This document shows positions 1-8,653 of a stretch of 64,000 nucleotides of DNA, one piece after another (position 1 is the stretch's first letter; each line of letters begins with the position of its first letter). Origin of the DNA: Halomarinibacterium sp041392125. GTDB lineage: Bacteria > Bacteroidota > Bacteroidia > Flavobacteriales > Flavobacteriaceae. Under the pieces are notes generated by a model. The model did not search any database and had not been told where the DNA came from. It saw only the letters and a program-made list of their open reading frames with translations. The position numbers and the translations under genes were made by a program. The stretch covers positions 62,001 to 126,000 of the forward strand of contig JAWKMR010000005.1 in NCBI GenBank assembly GCA_041392125.1. The letters run 5' to 3'.

Positions 1-254
1 CTGCAGCGCAATTGGAGGCCTGTGAAGAACTTTTAAAAGCCATACTGAACCATTGGGAGACCCTAAAAACCAAAAACACAGAGGTGTTACGAAGTGAATT
101 TTTAATGCGCGAGGGAAAACTTAAAATAGCTTCAGAAAAAGACACGCTCTACATACAACGTAAAACACAAGATATACTATTAGACACACTCCCATGGAAT
201 TTTCATATAGTTAAAATCCCATGGAAACAAAAAATACTATTTATCAACTGGTAA
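1..254 (+). CDS. eCIS tape-measure protein, C-terminal end (partial)
   Basis: This is the 3' end of a gene whose start lies left of the window; the frame is open from base 3 to the TAA at 252-254. The residues match the conserved C-terminus of contractile injection system tape-measure proteins (Afp14-like): an 'ILNHW' helix, 'LRSEFLMREGKL', a 'DILLDTLPW' motif and a final 'IPWKQ...INW' strand. In this family the protein sets the length of the contractile sheath and inner tube. The next gene starts 10 nt downstream on the same strand, and an eCIS-type AAA+ ATPase ends the operon, which supports the call. A TTG at 12 is an internal codon, not the true start. Assignment by motif memory only; no search was run. 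Confidence 0.82.
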   Translation, partial: AAQLEACEELLKAILNHWETLKTKNTEVLRSEFLMREGKLKIASEKDTLYIQRKTQDILLDTLPWNFHIVKIPWKQKILFINW

Positions 255-264
255 TTTAAAGATT

Positions 265-1083
265 ATGAAACGATTACGAAAAAAGAAGAAAAACTCGAAT
301 TTGCATGAAAACCCATCGGGGAGTATGTTTTTTCCTTCCATACAAACAAAATTATCGGTAGGGAAAGCGGGTGATGCCTACGAAAAGGAAGCAGATACCG
401 TAGCAGCCAGAGTGGTAAACGCTAAAAATGACACTGGTAACGTTCAGAAAAAAGGGGCGGAAGAAGAACAACTTCAGGAAAAACCGCTTTCAAAATCCAT
501 TTCTTCACTTCAGAAAAAAGAACTCCCTAAAGAGGAGGAGCCTGTTCAAAAAGCCACCGCCAAGGAGGAAGAAGAACCTGTTCAAAAGGCAGAGGAAGAA
601 GAACTAGCACAGAAAAAAGGAGAAGAGGAAGAAGAAGCATTACAAACTAAGGGGGAAGAAGAGGAAGAGTCGTTACAAGCTAAAGGCGAAGAAGAAGAGG
701 AGACCTTACAAGCAAAAGGAGAGGAAGAGGAAGAAACCCTTCAGCAAAAAGAAAATGAAGAAGAGGAGAGTGTTCAGAAAAAACCTGCTAATGCCAGTAT
801 GATGGCAAGTGTAGAAGCAACCTTAAAGAGTACTAAATCTAAAGGAAAAAGATTACCTGATGCTATTTTGGAAGAAATGAATATAGGATTTGGAGCCAAC
901 TTCTCGCATATTAAAATTCATACCGATGAAGATGCCATTGAGATGTGCGAAAAATTGGGGGCTCAAGCCTTTACCAATGGAAATCACATTTATTTTAACA
1001 AAGGAAAGTTTGACCCGCATTCAGATCAAGGGAAACTCTTATTGGCTCACGAGCTAACACACACACTTCAACAACAAAAATAA
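265..1083 (+). CDS. DUF4157 domain protein with acidic repeats (eCIS-associated)
   Basis: 272 residues, starting at ATG 265, 10 nt after the tape-measure stop. Residues 23-52 carry the 'KLSVGKAGDAYEKEAD' box typical of DUF4157 proteins. Residues 88-172 are extremely acidic and include four 11-residue repeats at 118-161. Residues 195-272 are the DUF4157 domain proper, ending in HELTH (262-266), a zincin-like HExxH motif, followed by only six residues. DUF4157 proteins are known markers of eCIS loci and often carry C-terminal toxin domains. Here no toxin domain follows, so this may be an accessory cargo, an adaptor, or an effector that lost its toxic end. It has no signal peptide. Family call firm; function inferred. 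Confidence 0.85.
   Translation: MKRLRKKKKNSNLHENPSGSMFFPSIQTKLSVGKAGDAYEKEADTVAARVVNAKNDTGNVQKKGAEEEQLQEKPLSKSISSLQKKELPKEEEPVQKATAKEEEEPVQKAEEEELAQKKGEEEEEALQTKGEEEEESLQAKGEEEEETLQAKGEEEEETLQQKENEEEESVQKKPANASMMASVEATLKSTKSKGKRLPDAILEEMNIGFGANFSHIKIHTDEDAIEMCEKLGAQAFTNGNHIYFNKGKFDPHSDQGKLLLAHELTHTLQQQK
616..747 (+). repeat. Four tandem 33-bp coding repeats (KGEEEEExLQx)
   Basis: Four in-frame 33-bp units encode KGEEEEEALQT, KGEEEEESLQA, KGEEEEETLQA and KGEEEEETLQQ. Related degenerate units flank them on both sides. The repeats form the acidic linker of the DUF4157 protein and could vary in copy number through slippage. Confidence 0.9.
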
Positions 1084-1093
1084 TTTGCTCTAG

Positions 1094-4000
1094 TTGAAAA
1101 CGGCCGCCAGAAATAGCATTCAAAATGGAACTCCAAATAGTTTAGTTAACAGGGGTAATGAATCTTTTTTTGGTGTTCAAGCGAAGCTTACTGTTGGAAA
1201 GGCAAATGACAAGTATGAAATTGAAGCAGACAGGGTGGCAGATAAAGTGGTGGCCAAAAGCAATCAAAAGGATTCCTTTTTTGGCGACACAACTTTTTTT
1301 CCTTCCAAAAAACAGGCAGCCATTCAGAAAGTTCCTTTTGAGGAGGTACAGGCAAAAGAAGAATTAGGAGAAAACGAAATTCAAAAAATGCCTTTTGAAG
1401 AGGTTCAAAAAAAACCCGAACCTATTTCGAACATTCAGGAAAGTCCTGTTAAAGAAGAAGAACTTCAAGAAAAAGAGGAAGAGGAAGAAGGGGAAGAAAC
1501 TGTTCCTATTGCTACCAAAGAGCTAACCTTACAACGAAAGGAAACAGGAACGCCTTCTGTCTCGCAAAACATAGAATCGAGAATACATAGTGCTTCAAAT
1601 AGTGGCCGTGCCCTTGAAAATGGCGTGAAAAATTCTATGGAACGTAGTTTTGAAACCGATTTTTCAAATGTACAAATTCATACAGACGAGGAATCTGCAA
1701 AACTCAACAATCAGTTAAGCGCGAGAGCCTTTACGTATAAAAATAATATCTTCTTCGGAAGGGGGCAATACCAACCGGAAAGCACCTCCGGCAAACATTT
1801 ACTAGCCCACGAGTTAACTCATGTGGTACAACAAGGGCATGCCATTCAAAAAAAGGAAGCAATCTCGACACAAACGTCTGAAGGTACTGTGCAGCGTTTA
1901 GGGATAAGCGATGCCCTTGATCATTTTGCCAACGCCGCCAATGCGCTTCCGGGATTTAGAATGTTTACCATCTTTTTGGGTATTAACCCAATTAATATGA
2001 GTTCGGTTGAGCGAAGTGCGGCTAATATCATGCGCGCCATCGTAGAATTTCTCCCCGGAGGATTCCTAATCACTCAAGTACTTGACAAATACAATGTATT
2101 TACTGAAGCTGCCGACCTTATGAAGGATACCTTAGATTCGTTAAGTATCACAGGAGATTCCATCAAAGAAGGCATCGATAACTTTTTAGATTCACTAAGT
2201 TGGAGTGATATTTTCGACCTTGGCGGGGTATGGGAACGAGCTAAGAATATGATTTTGGCTCCTATCAATCAATTGATTGAACTTGGGAAATCAACAGTGA
2301 GTGCCATATATGAAATTGTTAAAAAAGCCATTCTTTCTCCTTTAGCAAGCTTAGCAGAAGGCACAGCGGGTTACGATCTTTTGAAGGCCGTTTTAGGTGA
2401 AGACCCAATCACGGGAGACCCCTACCCTCCTACTGCTGAAAACCTCATTGGCGGATTTATGAAATTGATAGGCCAGGAAGAAATCTGGCAAAACATTCAA
2501 AAAGGAGGTGCTATTGGACAGGCCTACACTTGGTTTCAAGAAGCACTTTCGGGTCTTAAAGCCATTGTTATGGGTATTCCCGGTATTGTTATCAGTACCA
2601 TAACTTCACTAACATGGGATGATTTAATCATTTTACCCAATGCCTTTATTAAGGTTGGAAAAGCCTTCTTAAACATTGCAGGCCAATTTACAAGTTGGGC
2701 TTTAGGTACCACCATCGATTTGTTGAAAATTCTCTTTAGTGTTGTAGCCCCCGGTGTCATGCCATACATTGCCAAAGCGGGTGCTGCATTCAATACCATT
2801 TTGGAAAACCCAATTGGTTTTGTGGGTAATCTGGTGACCGCTGCCAAAACAGGTTTCCAACAATTTGCAGCCAATATAGGCAAACATCTTAAAGCAAGTT
2901 TACTTAATTGGTTGTTAGGATCTTTGGAAGGTGCCGGGGTGTATCTCCCGCAAGAATTAAGTTTCAAGGAAATTCTCAAATTTGTGGCTTCTGTTTTGGG
3001 ATTGACTTGGGAAAACTTACGCATCAAACTGGTAAAACATTTGGGTGAGCCTGCGGTAAAAGCTTTGGAGGCTGGTTTTGAAATCATTCAAATTTTAATT
3101 ACCGAAGGCCCCGCCGCAGCTTGGGAAAAGATTATGGAACACCTTAGCAACCTGCAATCCATGATTATTTCGGAAATCAGTCAGTTTGTTATTGTACAGG
3201 TAGTTCAAACCGCCATTGCAAAATTAGTTACCAGTTTGAACCCCGCCGGGGCAGTAATTCAGGCTATTATTGCCATTTATCAGACGATTACTTTCCTTAT
3301 TGATAAGATTAAGCAAATCGCTCAAGTGGGAGCTGCGATTATTGACTCTATAGCGGCCATTGCCAATGGTGTCATTACTGCTGCAGCCAATAAAGTGGAA
3401 CAAACCCTCGCCGGAATGCTAACCTTGGCGGTGAATTTCTTGGCGAAATTTGCAGGACTTGGAAAAATCTCCGATGCCATTATAAACATCATCAATAAGA
3501 TTAGAGCGCCTATAGATACTGCCATGGATAAAGTGGTGGAATGGATTGTTTCTAAAGGAAAAGCAGTTTTGAAAAAACTACTTGGAAAAGGAGATAAAGA
3601 CGAAAAAGAAAAAGATATCCCAGATGGACAACCGGGTGATGGCGAAGTGGGTAGCGTGGTACCATTTGGGGGAGGCCACAGCCTTTGGGTAAAAGTAAAT
3701 GGGGAAGCTGTTGAAATCTTTTCAGCAAGCACTCGAATGCCTGTGGTGAGTAGAATTGGTGAATGGACGAAACAAACTCGTGAAATGAAAGATGGAGAAA
3801 ATAAAACCAAATTGTTGGGGCTTTTAAGTCAAGCCACATCCAAATTGTCTGAAACCGAGAAAAATGCATTGAGTACAGTGAAGGAAATGAATGATGGATC
3901 TCCGGATCAGGCCAAAATTGATCAAAACGATTCCGCTACGGAAACTTCAGAGCTCTCTTTATCACAAATTTTAGAACAAATTTATACCTTGTTAGAAAAT

Positions 4001-4537
4001 GAAGATGGAGAACAACTAAATCCAATGCCAGTAGACTTTGGTAGCCCTCCCAAAACTCATGACCGAGCGGAATATTTCTCACAATTAAAGGGTCAGGAGG
4101 CTGGTATTAATGCTATGGATGTTGATACCTGGCTTACCAATAGGGACACCTATAGTAAAAGTGGTAGGCAAGCTTCGGGTGATGCAGCCCAAGCACAATA
4201 TCGAGCTGCAGTTGTAAATACTATTATAGTCATAAAAATGTCTGAAGATCCTACAATGACTAGGTCTGCTGCGCAAACATGGGCAAAGGATTATATGGAT
4301 ACTCAAGCAGCATTGCATGATCCCGATCAAATAGCGGGTGGAGACCCTCTAGGAATTGCAAAAGGGAAGCATGATAGTATTGCTGGTTTAGGTAGTAGAC
4401 GTATTAACTCTTCTATTGGAGCACGATGGAAATCCAGAGCAGGAGCGCTTGAGGGCTTAGTTAAATCACAAACTGGATCCATGAGTACCAAAAAGAAAAA
4501 GAAAACCAAAATGAACTCAGTATTAAACTTAGGTTAA
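1094..4537 (+). CDS. eCIS effector: DUF4157 + long helical region + Ntox15 (HxxD) nuclease toxin
   Basis: 1147 residues. The start is TTG 1094, because TAG at 1091-1093 is in frame immediately before it and no in-frame ATG occurs until about residue 99, inside the protein. Layout: the DUF4157 leader 'VQAKLTVGKANDKYE' (28-42); an acidic linker (80-140); DUF4157 with HELTH at 239-243; a 600-residue, Ala/Ile/Leu-rich helical section (about 270-880) with many amphipathic segments; then an Ntox15-like domain (about 990-1147) carrying HDPD at 1075-1078 (the family HxxD), a following GGD, and 'RRINSSIGARWK'. Ntox15 domains include the T6SS DNase effectors Tde1/Tde2. The next gene, overlapping by one base, resembles the Tdi1 immunity protein. 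I infer a DNase cargo loaded into the eCIS particle. The role of the middle part (loading or translocation) is unknown. Confidence 0.85.
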   Translation: MKTAARNSIQNGTPNSLVNRGNESFFGVQAKLTVGKANDKYEIEADRVADKVVAKSNQKDSFFGDTTFFPSKKQAAIQKVPFEEVQAKEELGENEIQKMPFEEVQKKPEPISNIQESPVKEEELQEKEEEEEGEETVPIATKELTLQRKETGTPSVSQNIESRIHSASNSGRALENGVKNSMERSFETDFSNVQIHTDEESAKLNNQLSARAFTYKNNIFFGRGQYQPESTSGKHLLAHELTHVVQQGHAIQKKEAISTQTSEGTVQRLGISDALDHFANAANALPGFRMFTIFLGINPINMSSVERSAANIMRAIVEFLPGGFLITQVLDKYNVFTEAADLMKDTLDSLSITGDSIKEGIDNFLDSLSWSDIFDLGGVWERAKNMILAPINQLIELGKSTVSAIYEIVKKAILSPLASLAEGTAGYDLLKAVLGEDPITGDPYPPTAENLIGGFMKLIGQEEIWQNIQKGGAIGQAYTWFQEALSGLKAIVMGIPGIVISTITSLTWDDLIILPNAFIKVGKAFLNIAGQFTSWALGTTIDLLKILFSVVAPGVMPYIAKAGAAFNTILENPIGFVGNLVTAAKTGFQQFAANIGKHLKASLLNWLLGSLEGAGVYLPQELSFKEILKFVASVLGLTWENLRIKLVKHLGEPAVKALEAGFEIIQILITEGPAAAWEKIMEHLSNLQSMIISEISQFVIVQVVQTAIAKLVTSLNPAGAVIQAIIAIYQTITFLIDKIKQIAQVGAAIIDSIAAIANGVITAAANKVEQTLAGMLTLAVNFLAKFAGLGKISDAIINIINKIRAPIDTAMDKVVEWIVSKGKAVLKKLLGKGDKDEKEKDIPDGQPGDGEVGSVVPFGGGHSLWVKVNGEAVEIFSASTRMPVVSRIGEWTKQTREMKDGENKTKLLGLLSQATSKLSETEKNALSTVKEMNDGSPDQAKIDQNDSATETSELSLSQILEQIYTLLENEDGEQLNPMPVDFGSPPKTHDRAEYFSQLKGQEAGINAMDVDTWLTNRDTYSKSGRQASGDAAQAQYRAAVVNTIIVIKMSEDPTMTRSAAQTWAKDYMDTQAALHDPDQIAGGDPLGIAKGKHDSIAGLGSRRINSSIGARWKSRAGALEGLVKSQTGSMSTKKKKKTKMNSVLNLG

Positions 4538-5115
4538 TGAGCATGAATCAATTTAACACATTTATTGAAAAATTTGGACAAGGGTCAAAAATAAGAGAAG
4601 TTGATACTTCAAAAATTGAGAAACTACAACCCAACGCCCTTCCTGAAATTATTACTTTATTAAAGGAGGACGGAGTTTCTAGTTATATGAATGGATTCTT
4701 CTGGACACTTGACCCAAATGAATATCTTGAATTTATCAATGAATGGCTGCAAGCAGATGATATTTGTATCCCATTTGCAAGAACCGCTTTAGCCGATCTT
4801 TTCTTTGTTCATCGTGGAGAAATAATGATTTTACATTCAAATAAGGGTTTTCTGGATTACACATCTCCTTATGTAGAATGGTTTTTCAATCGATTTTTAA
4901 CAGATGAACCATATCTTATTGAACATTTCAGTTATAACTTATATCAAAAACTACCCAATAAAGAATCGTTAAGTCACGATGAGTGTTTTGGGTTTACTCC
5001 CTTGCTCTCTCTTGGGGGAAGTGAAAATGTTGAAAATCTTTCCAAGGTGAAAATGCGCGAGTATCTTGATATTGTAGCTAAAGCAGCTGATGAATTAACA
5101 TTTTATCCTTACTAA
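4537..5115 (+). CDS. Tdi1-like immunity protein (GAD-like + DUF1851)
   Basis: 192 residues; ATG 4537 shares its A with the TAA of the toxin gene (TAATG coupling). A second ATG at 4543 is possible. The N-terminal half looks like a GAD-like domain. The C-terminal segment, with 'CFGFTPLLSLGG' at about 145-157 and a following 'MREYLDIV' helix, matches DUF1851, the C-terminal domain of Tdi1, which neutralises Tde1 DNase toxins in T6SS. No signal peptide or membrane span is present, so it acts in the cytoplasm. Translational coupling and the matching toxin class support a toxin/immunity pair that protects the producer from its own cargo. Inferred by family resemblance. Confidence 0.82.
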   Translation: MSMNQFNTFIEKFGQGSKIREVDTSKIEKLQPNALPEIITLLKEDGVSSYMNGFFWTLDPNEYLEFINEWLQADDICIPFARTALADLFFVHRGEIMILHSNKGFLDYTSPYVEWFFNRFLTDEPYLIEHFSYNLYQKLPNKESLSHDECFGFTPLLSLGGSENVENLSKVKMREYLDIVAKAADELTFYPY

Positions 5116-5125
5116 ATATAAACCC

Positions 5126-5944
5126 ATGAAAAAAAATCATTACCTCAAAGAGCTTTCCATAAAAGCCACTCAACGTCGTGACGGGAGCGAAAACAATAAA
5201 AAGGATGTTATGAAAATACAATCCTGGCTTTCACTCTATGCCATACAACACCCTACAAGCGGAACTGCTACCGCTATTGATGGTGATTTTGGTCCTGCTA
5301 CCGAAAAAGCCGTGAAAAATTTTCAGCAGCATCGTGGAACAAGTGCTTCCGGCATAGTAACCGAAGAGTTGTTCGCTCAACTTTCGGAAAATATGCATGC
5401 TGCTTTTGAAACTCCGCTTCAAAGTAGTCAACTGCGAGATTTGATTGTAGAAGTAGCCGAAAACCATTTGAAAAACTTTCCGTATGAACTTGAAATCAAA
5501 GGAGCCTCTAATTGTGGTCCTTGGGTAAGAGCCTATATGGACGGCAATGAAGGGTCGGCTTGGTATTGGTGCATGGGATTTGCACAAACTATGATAGATC
5601 AAGCGGCAAGTGCTCTTGGCAAATCGTTTACTAAGCTTTTTCCCTTAACCTATAGCTGTGATACTGTAGGTATGAAAGGACTGGAAGACGGATTGCTTTT
5701 TCGGTATCAAAAAATTAGACAAGATCCATCCCTGATTCAACCCGGAGATTTATTTCTCCTTCAGAAATCGCCTTTCGATTGGGTTCATACAGGTATTATT
5801 ACCGCTGTAAAAAATAATGTTATTGAAACCATTGAAGGCAACACCAATCAAGAAGGTTCAAGAAACGGGATTGCAGTGATGAAAAGGACTCGCAATTTTA
5901 TGCAATCCAAAATTGATGTGTTTTCAATAGCTCCTTTAGTCTAA
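5126..5944 (+). CDS. Peptidoglycan-binding CHAP-type cysteine peptidase/amidase
   Basis: 272 residues, 10 nt after the immunity gene. Residues 24-86 form a PG_binding_1 domain ('IDGDFGPATEKAVKNFQ'). Residues 105-272 resemble a CHAP/NlpC-like catalytic domain: Cys149 in 'YWCMGFAQ', a 'QPGDLFLL' strand at 205-212, His221 in 'HTGII' and 'EGNTN' at 237-241, giving a plausible Cys-His-Asn site. Such enzymes cleave peptide crosslinks or the sugar-peptide bond of the cell wall. It has no signal peptide, as in phage endolysins and eCIS-associated wall hydrolases. It may puncture target or host peptidoglycan, or help release particles. Domain call fairly sure; role inferred. Confidence 0.8.
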   Translation: MKKNHYLKELSIKATQRRDGSENNKKDVMKIQSWLSLYAIQHPTSGTATAIDGDFGPATEKAVKNFQQHRGTSASGIVTEELFAQLSENMHAAFETPLQSSQLRDLIVEVAENHLKNFPYELEIKGASNCGPWVRAYMDGNEGSAWYWCMGFAQTMIDQAASALGKSFTKLFPLTYSCDTVGMKGLEDGLLFRYQKIRQDPSLIQPGDLFLLQKSPFDWVHTGIITAVKNNVIETIEGNTNQEGSRNGIAVMKRTRNFMQSKIDVFSIAPLV

Positions 5945-5967
5945 ATTTTGAAAATACTGAGACAATT

Positions 5968-5981
5968 AGGGGTAAACCCCT
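5968..5981 (+). promoter_or_regulatory. Short GC-rich hairpin in the only sizeable gap of the eCIS operon
   Basis: AGGGG, a TAAA loop and CCCCT form a 5-bp stem-loop inside the 87-nt gap between the CHAP gene and the membrane patatin gene. No T-run follows, so it is not a classic terminator. It could be an attenuator or mRNA processing site, or chance. Confidence 0.3.
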
Positions 5982-6031
5982 CTTGTAATTACCATTGAGT
6001 AAGGGTAAATTAGATTTTTAAAAAATTATAT

Positions 6032-8653
6032 ATGGTACTTTTCTTAAAAGATATTATCCGATTTATAAGTAAAACTATTACTTGTCTTTTTACCTATAGA
6101 TGTTTAATTGCACAATTTCAGCACTTAAAAAAATCGTTTAAAAACTTTTTCAAGGCTTCCATTTTAAGTTTGCTAATTATTGTTATCATTTTATTGTTAC
6201 TTACTAAGATGGATCAAGCCTTTACCATGATGGTAGACTTAGTAGAAAACTCCAACTCCAAATTTTCATTATTGCTTTCCTTCTTATTTATTAATGCGTT
6301 AGCCATCGTTTTATCTCACTATCCAATTTACACCTATTATGCGGCAAACCTAAATAACTCTGGCGATTATACCGATTGGAAAGCAGTAAAGCCTTTCAAT
6401 TTTTGGCCTCTAAAAAATTTTCCGGCGTACATATACACCACTAAATCCGGCACCAATTACCAACCCGATAATTGGGCAAATTACTTACGCTACTCTATTG
6501 GTTTATTGATACATGGGGTATGGATTCATTTCATTATTAGTAGCTTTCAACCAAACCTCATTTTTGAGAATTTTCCGCTACCGGTTGTAAAAACTATTAT
6601 TTACCTTTTGCTTTTGGTCCCTTTATTCATTTATATCTATGTAAAAGAAAAATTTACCAGCTATCAAAAAACGAAAGGAAAAGACGGTAACCCTCTTTCT
6701 GAAGCAGCATTAAATAAAAATACCGAAAAGCTAACACGTTATTACAAACGTTTAGGGATTGGGTATTTCTTTGTAGGGTTCATAAGCCTTTTGCTGCTTA
6801 TTATTACCATTTTTATTACCAATTTTAGTCCGGGAGGTTTTGTGATTTTGCTGCTAACCAGTTATGTACTTATGTTTAACTATGTGTTTTTTAGACTGCT
6901 AAGAACTGTTTCTTCGAAAGTAAAAAACACACTCGAGAGCCCTTTGCTTTTGCCTATTTCTATTTTTATTGGTTTTATAAAATATTTTGAAAAATCTGAA
7001 AATTACTTAACCCTTTTTAATTTCAATTTTATAGTTTCTGCGGTAGTCCTTGTCTATGCTACTATAGCAAGTATTAAAGGATGGGGACTTGCTAACGGAA
7101 TTCCTATTTTATTGGCATTCTTTTATTTTTATTACTTCATTATTGCCAGTTTGGGGAAGTACTTTTTTGTGGCAAAAAAAATGGATCTTTTTTCTACCAG
7201 AAGATTCAAAATACTCTTTACGCTTTCAGCAATATTTATAGGTTTAATTGCCGTAAGTCGTATTTTTTCTATTGAAACGAGAACCCACGAGCTCGACTTA
7301 GTGGAAAACACCAAATTCCCTGTAAATGAGGTTCAATTTTGGGATAGTATTCAAAAAAAGGAGAATCCTACGCTATTTTTTATTGCCTCACACGGAGGTG
7401 GCTTAAAAGCCAATGTATGGACGCTGAATGTAGTTAATACCCTGCAAATACAATCGCAAGGAAAACTTTTGCAAAATACCATTGCCCTTTCGGGAGCTTC
7501 GGGAGGATCGCTGGGTTTGGCACTGTATACCGGGTTGTACCGTGAGGACGGAATGGATTTCAATAAAATTCAGCAAAAAATAGATACTGTTGCCCGACAA
7601 AACTATACTTCCATAGACCTAACATTTACCTTCGGACTCGATTCGTATCGAAAAATATGGCCTTTCAATCAGAAATTCAGTTTACGAGATCGACCCTATT
7701 ACGCTATGCGTAAATACCAAAATCATATTGAAGATAAAACCTCAACGCTATTATACGATACTTCCTTTAGAGACTATTGGAAACAAGCTTTTCAGAAAAC
7801 AGGGTATTTCCCTAGTTTAATTATGAATACAGCAAGCACCAAAGGTAGTCGTGGTATTTTGTGGTCTGTTAAGGCGAATGATTTTAATACCATTTTCCCT
7901 TTTGCTGAAAATCTTGCCGAACTACATAACAATAAAACGCTCCCTTATTATCAAGCCGTTTCTACCACCAATCGCTTTCCGGTGTTTAGCCCGGCGGCAA
8001 AAATTCCCGGCTATGGTCATTATATTGATGCTGGCGCTATTGACAATAGTGGTCTTTTAGGTTGTTTGGATTTACATAATTACGTATTGAGAAATTCCAC
8101 GTTCCTGAAAGACAAAAGAATCGCCTACATAGAAATTATTAATAGCAAAGGCCTTTATATTAATTATTTGGTGAAAAAATTCAAAAAAGAGCAAGGCATT
8201 ACGCATATTGCTAAAAATGAAGTTGAAACAGATAATATTGTGGCAGACCTTCAAACGGGTCTGAATCTGGATAAAATTCCCGGATATTTAAGCGATTATC
8301 TGGCTAATTGGGAAATCGCTCAACCTAATAAAATTCAGTATTTTCAACTGTTTATGCCTCACAAAGTATCTATAGATGATATAGAAGGATACCTTAATGG
8401 AGAAATTGCAGAAGATGCAGTAAAAGAACAATTATCCAACTTTTTAGCTGTGGAAAACGATCAAATTTTAACCCTTACCGAAAAACCGGATAAGAGCTTT
8501 TTTGACCCTTGGGAATTTTATGAACCTACCCTTTCACGGCATTTAAGCAAAAGCAGCTTGGCCTATGTAAAAGCGATCTTGGAACATCCCTTGCTTCGGA
8601 AACAATTTGCCGAAATTACGGCTTTAGCTAACCCACAAAGCACTACTCAATGA
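6032..8653 (+). CDS. Multi-pass membrane protein with C-terminal patatin-like phospholipase domain
   Basis: 873 residues from ATG 6032. The N-terminal half has eight or nine predicted membrane spans (first near 38-58, last near 390-410). The C-terminal half is patatin-like: a glycine-rich 'SHGGGLKAN' oxyanion loop, a nucleophile motif GASGGS with Ser490, and the catalytic-Asp motif 'DAGA' at 666-669. Patatin-like enzymes are Ser-Asp dyad lipid acyl hydrolases. The start codon of the muramidase gene overlaps its stop (ATGA), so the two are co-translated. Its position between two wall hydrolases in an eCIS operon suggests envelope attack, for producer lysis and particle release or as an effector. 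Which membrane it acts on is not determined. A multi-span N-terminus is unusual for a soluble cargo. Confidence 0.8.
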   Translation: MVLFLKDIIRFISKTITCLFTYRCLIAQFQHLKKSFKNFFKASILSLLIIVIILLLLTKMDQAFTMMVDLVENSNSKFSLLLSFLFINALAIVLSHYPIYTYYAANLNNSGDYTDWKAVKPFNFWPLKNFPAYIYTTKSGTNYQPDNWANYLRYSIGLLIHGVWIHFIISSFQPNLIFENFPLPVVKTIIYLLLLVPLFIYIYVKEKFTSYQKTKGKDGNPLSEAALNKNTEKLTRYYKRLGIGYFFVGFISLLLLIITIFITNFSPGGFVILLLTSYVLMFNYVFFRLLRTVSSKVKNTLESPLLLPISIFIGFIKYFEKSENYLTLFNFNFIVSAVVLVYATIASIKGWGLANGIPILLAFFYFYYFIIASLGKYFFVAKKMDLFSTRRFKILFTLSAIFIGLIAVSRIFSIETRTHELDLVENTKFPVNEVQFWDSIQKKENPTLFFIASHGGGLKANVWTLNVVNTLQIQSQGKLLQNTIALSGASGGSLGLALYTGLYREDGMDFNKIQQKIDTVARQNYTSIDLTFTFGLDSYRKIWPFNQKFSLRDRPYYAMRKYQNHIEDKTSTLLYDTSFRDYWKQAFQKTGYFPSLIMNTASTKGSRGILWSVKANDFNTIFPFAENLAELHNNKTLPYYQAVSTTNRFPVFSPAAKIPGYGHYIDAGAIDNSGLLGCLDLHNYVLRNSTFLKDKRIAYIEIINSKGLYINYLVKKFKKEQGITHIAKNEVETDNIVADLQTGLNLDKIPGYLSDYLANWEIAQPNKIQYFQLFMPHKVSIDDIEGYLNGEIAEDAVKEQLSNFLAVENDQILTLTEKPDKSFFDPWEFYEPTLSRHLSKSSLAYVKAILEHPLLRKQFAEITALANPQSTTQ

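Noticed and set aside
2536..3087. 183-codon - strand frame inside the toxin gene
   Set aside because: Antisense shadow of a long Ala/Leu-rich coding region; no homology recognised.
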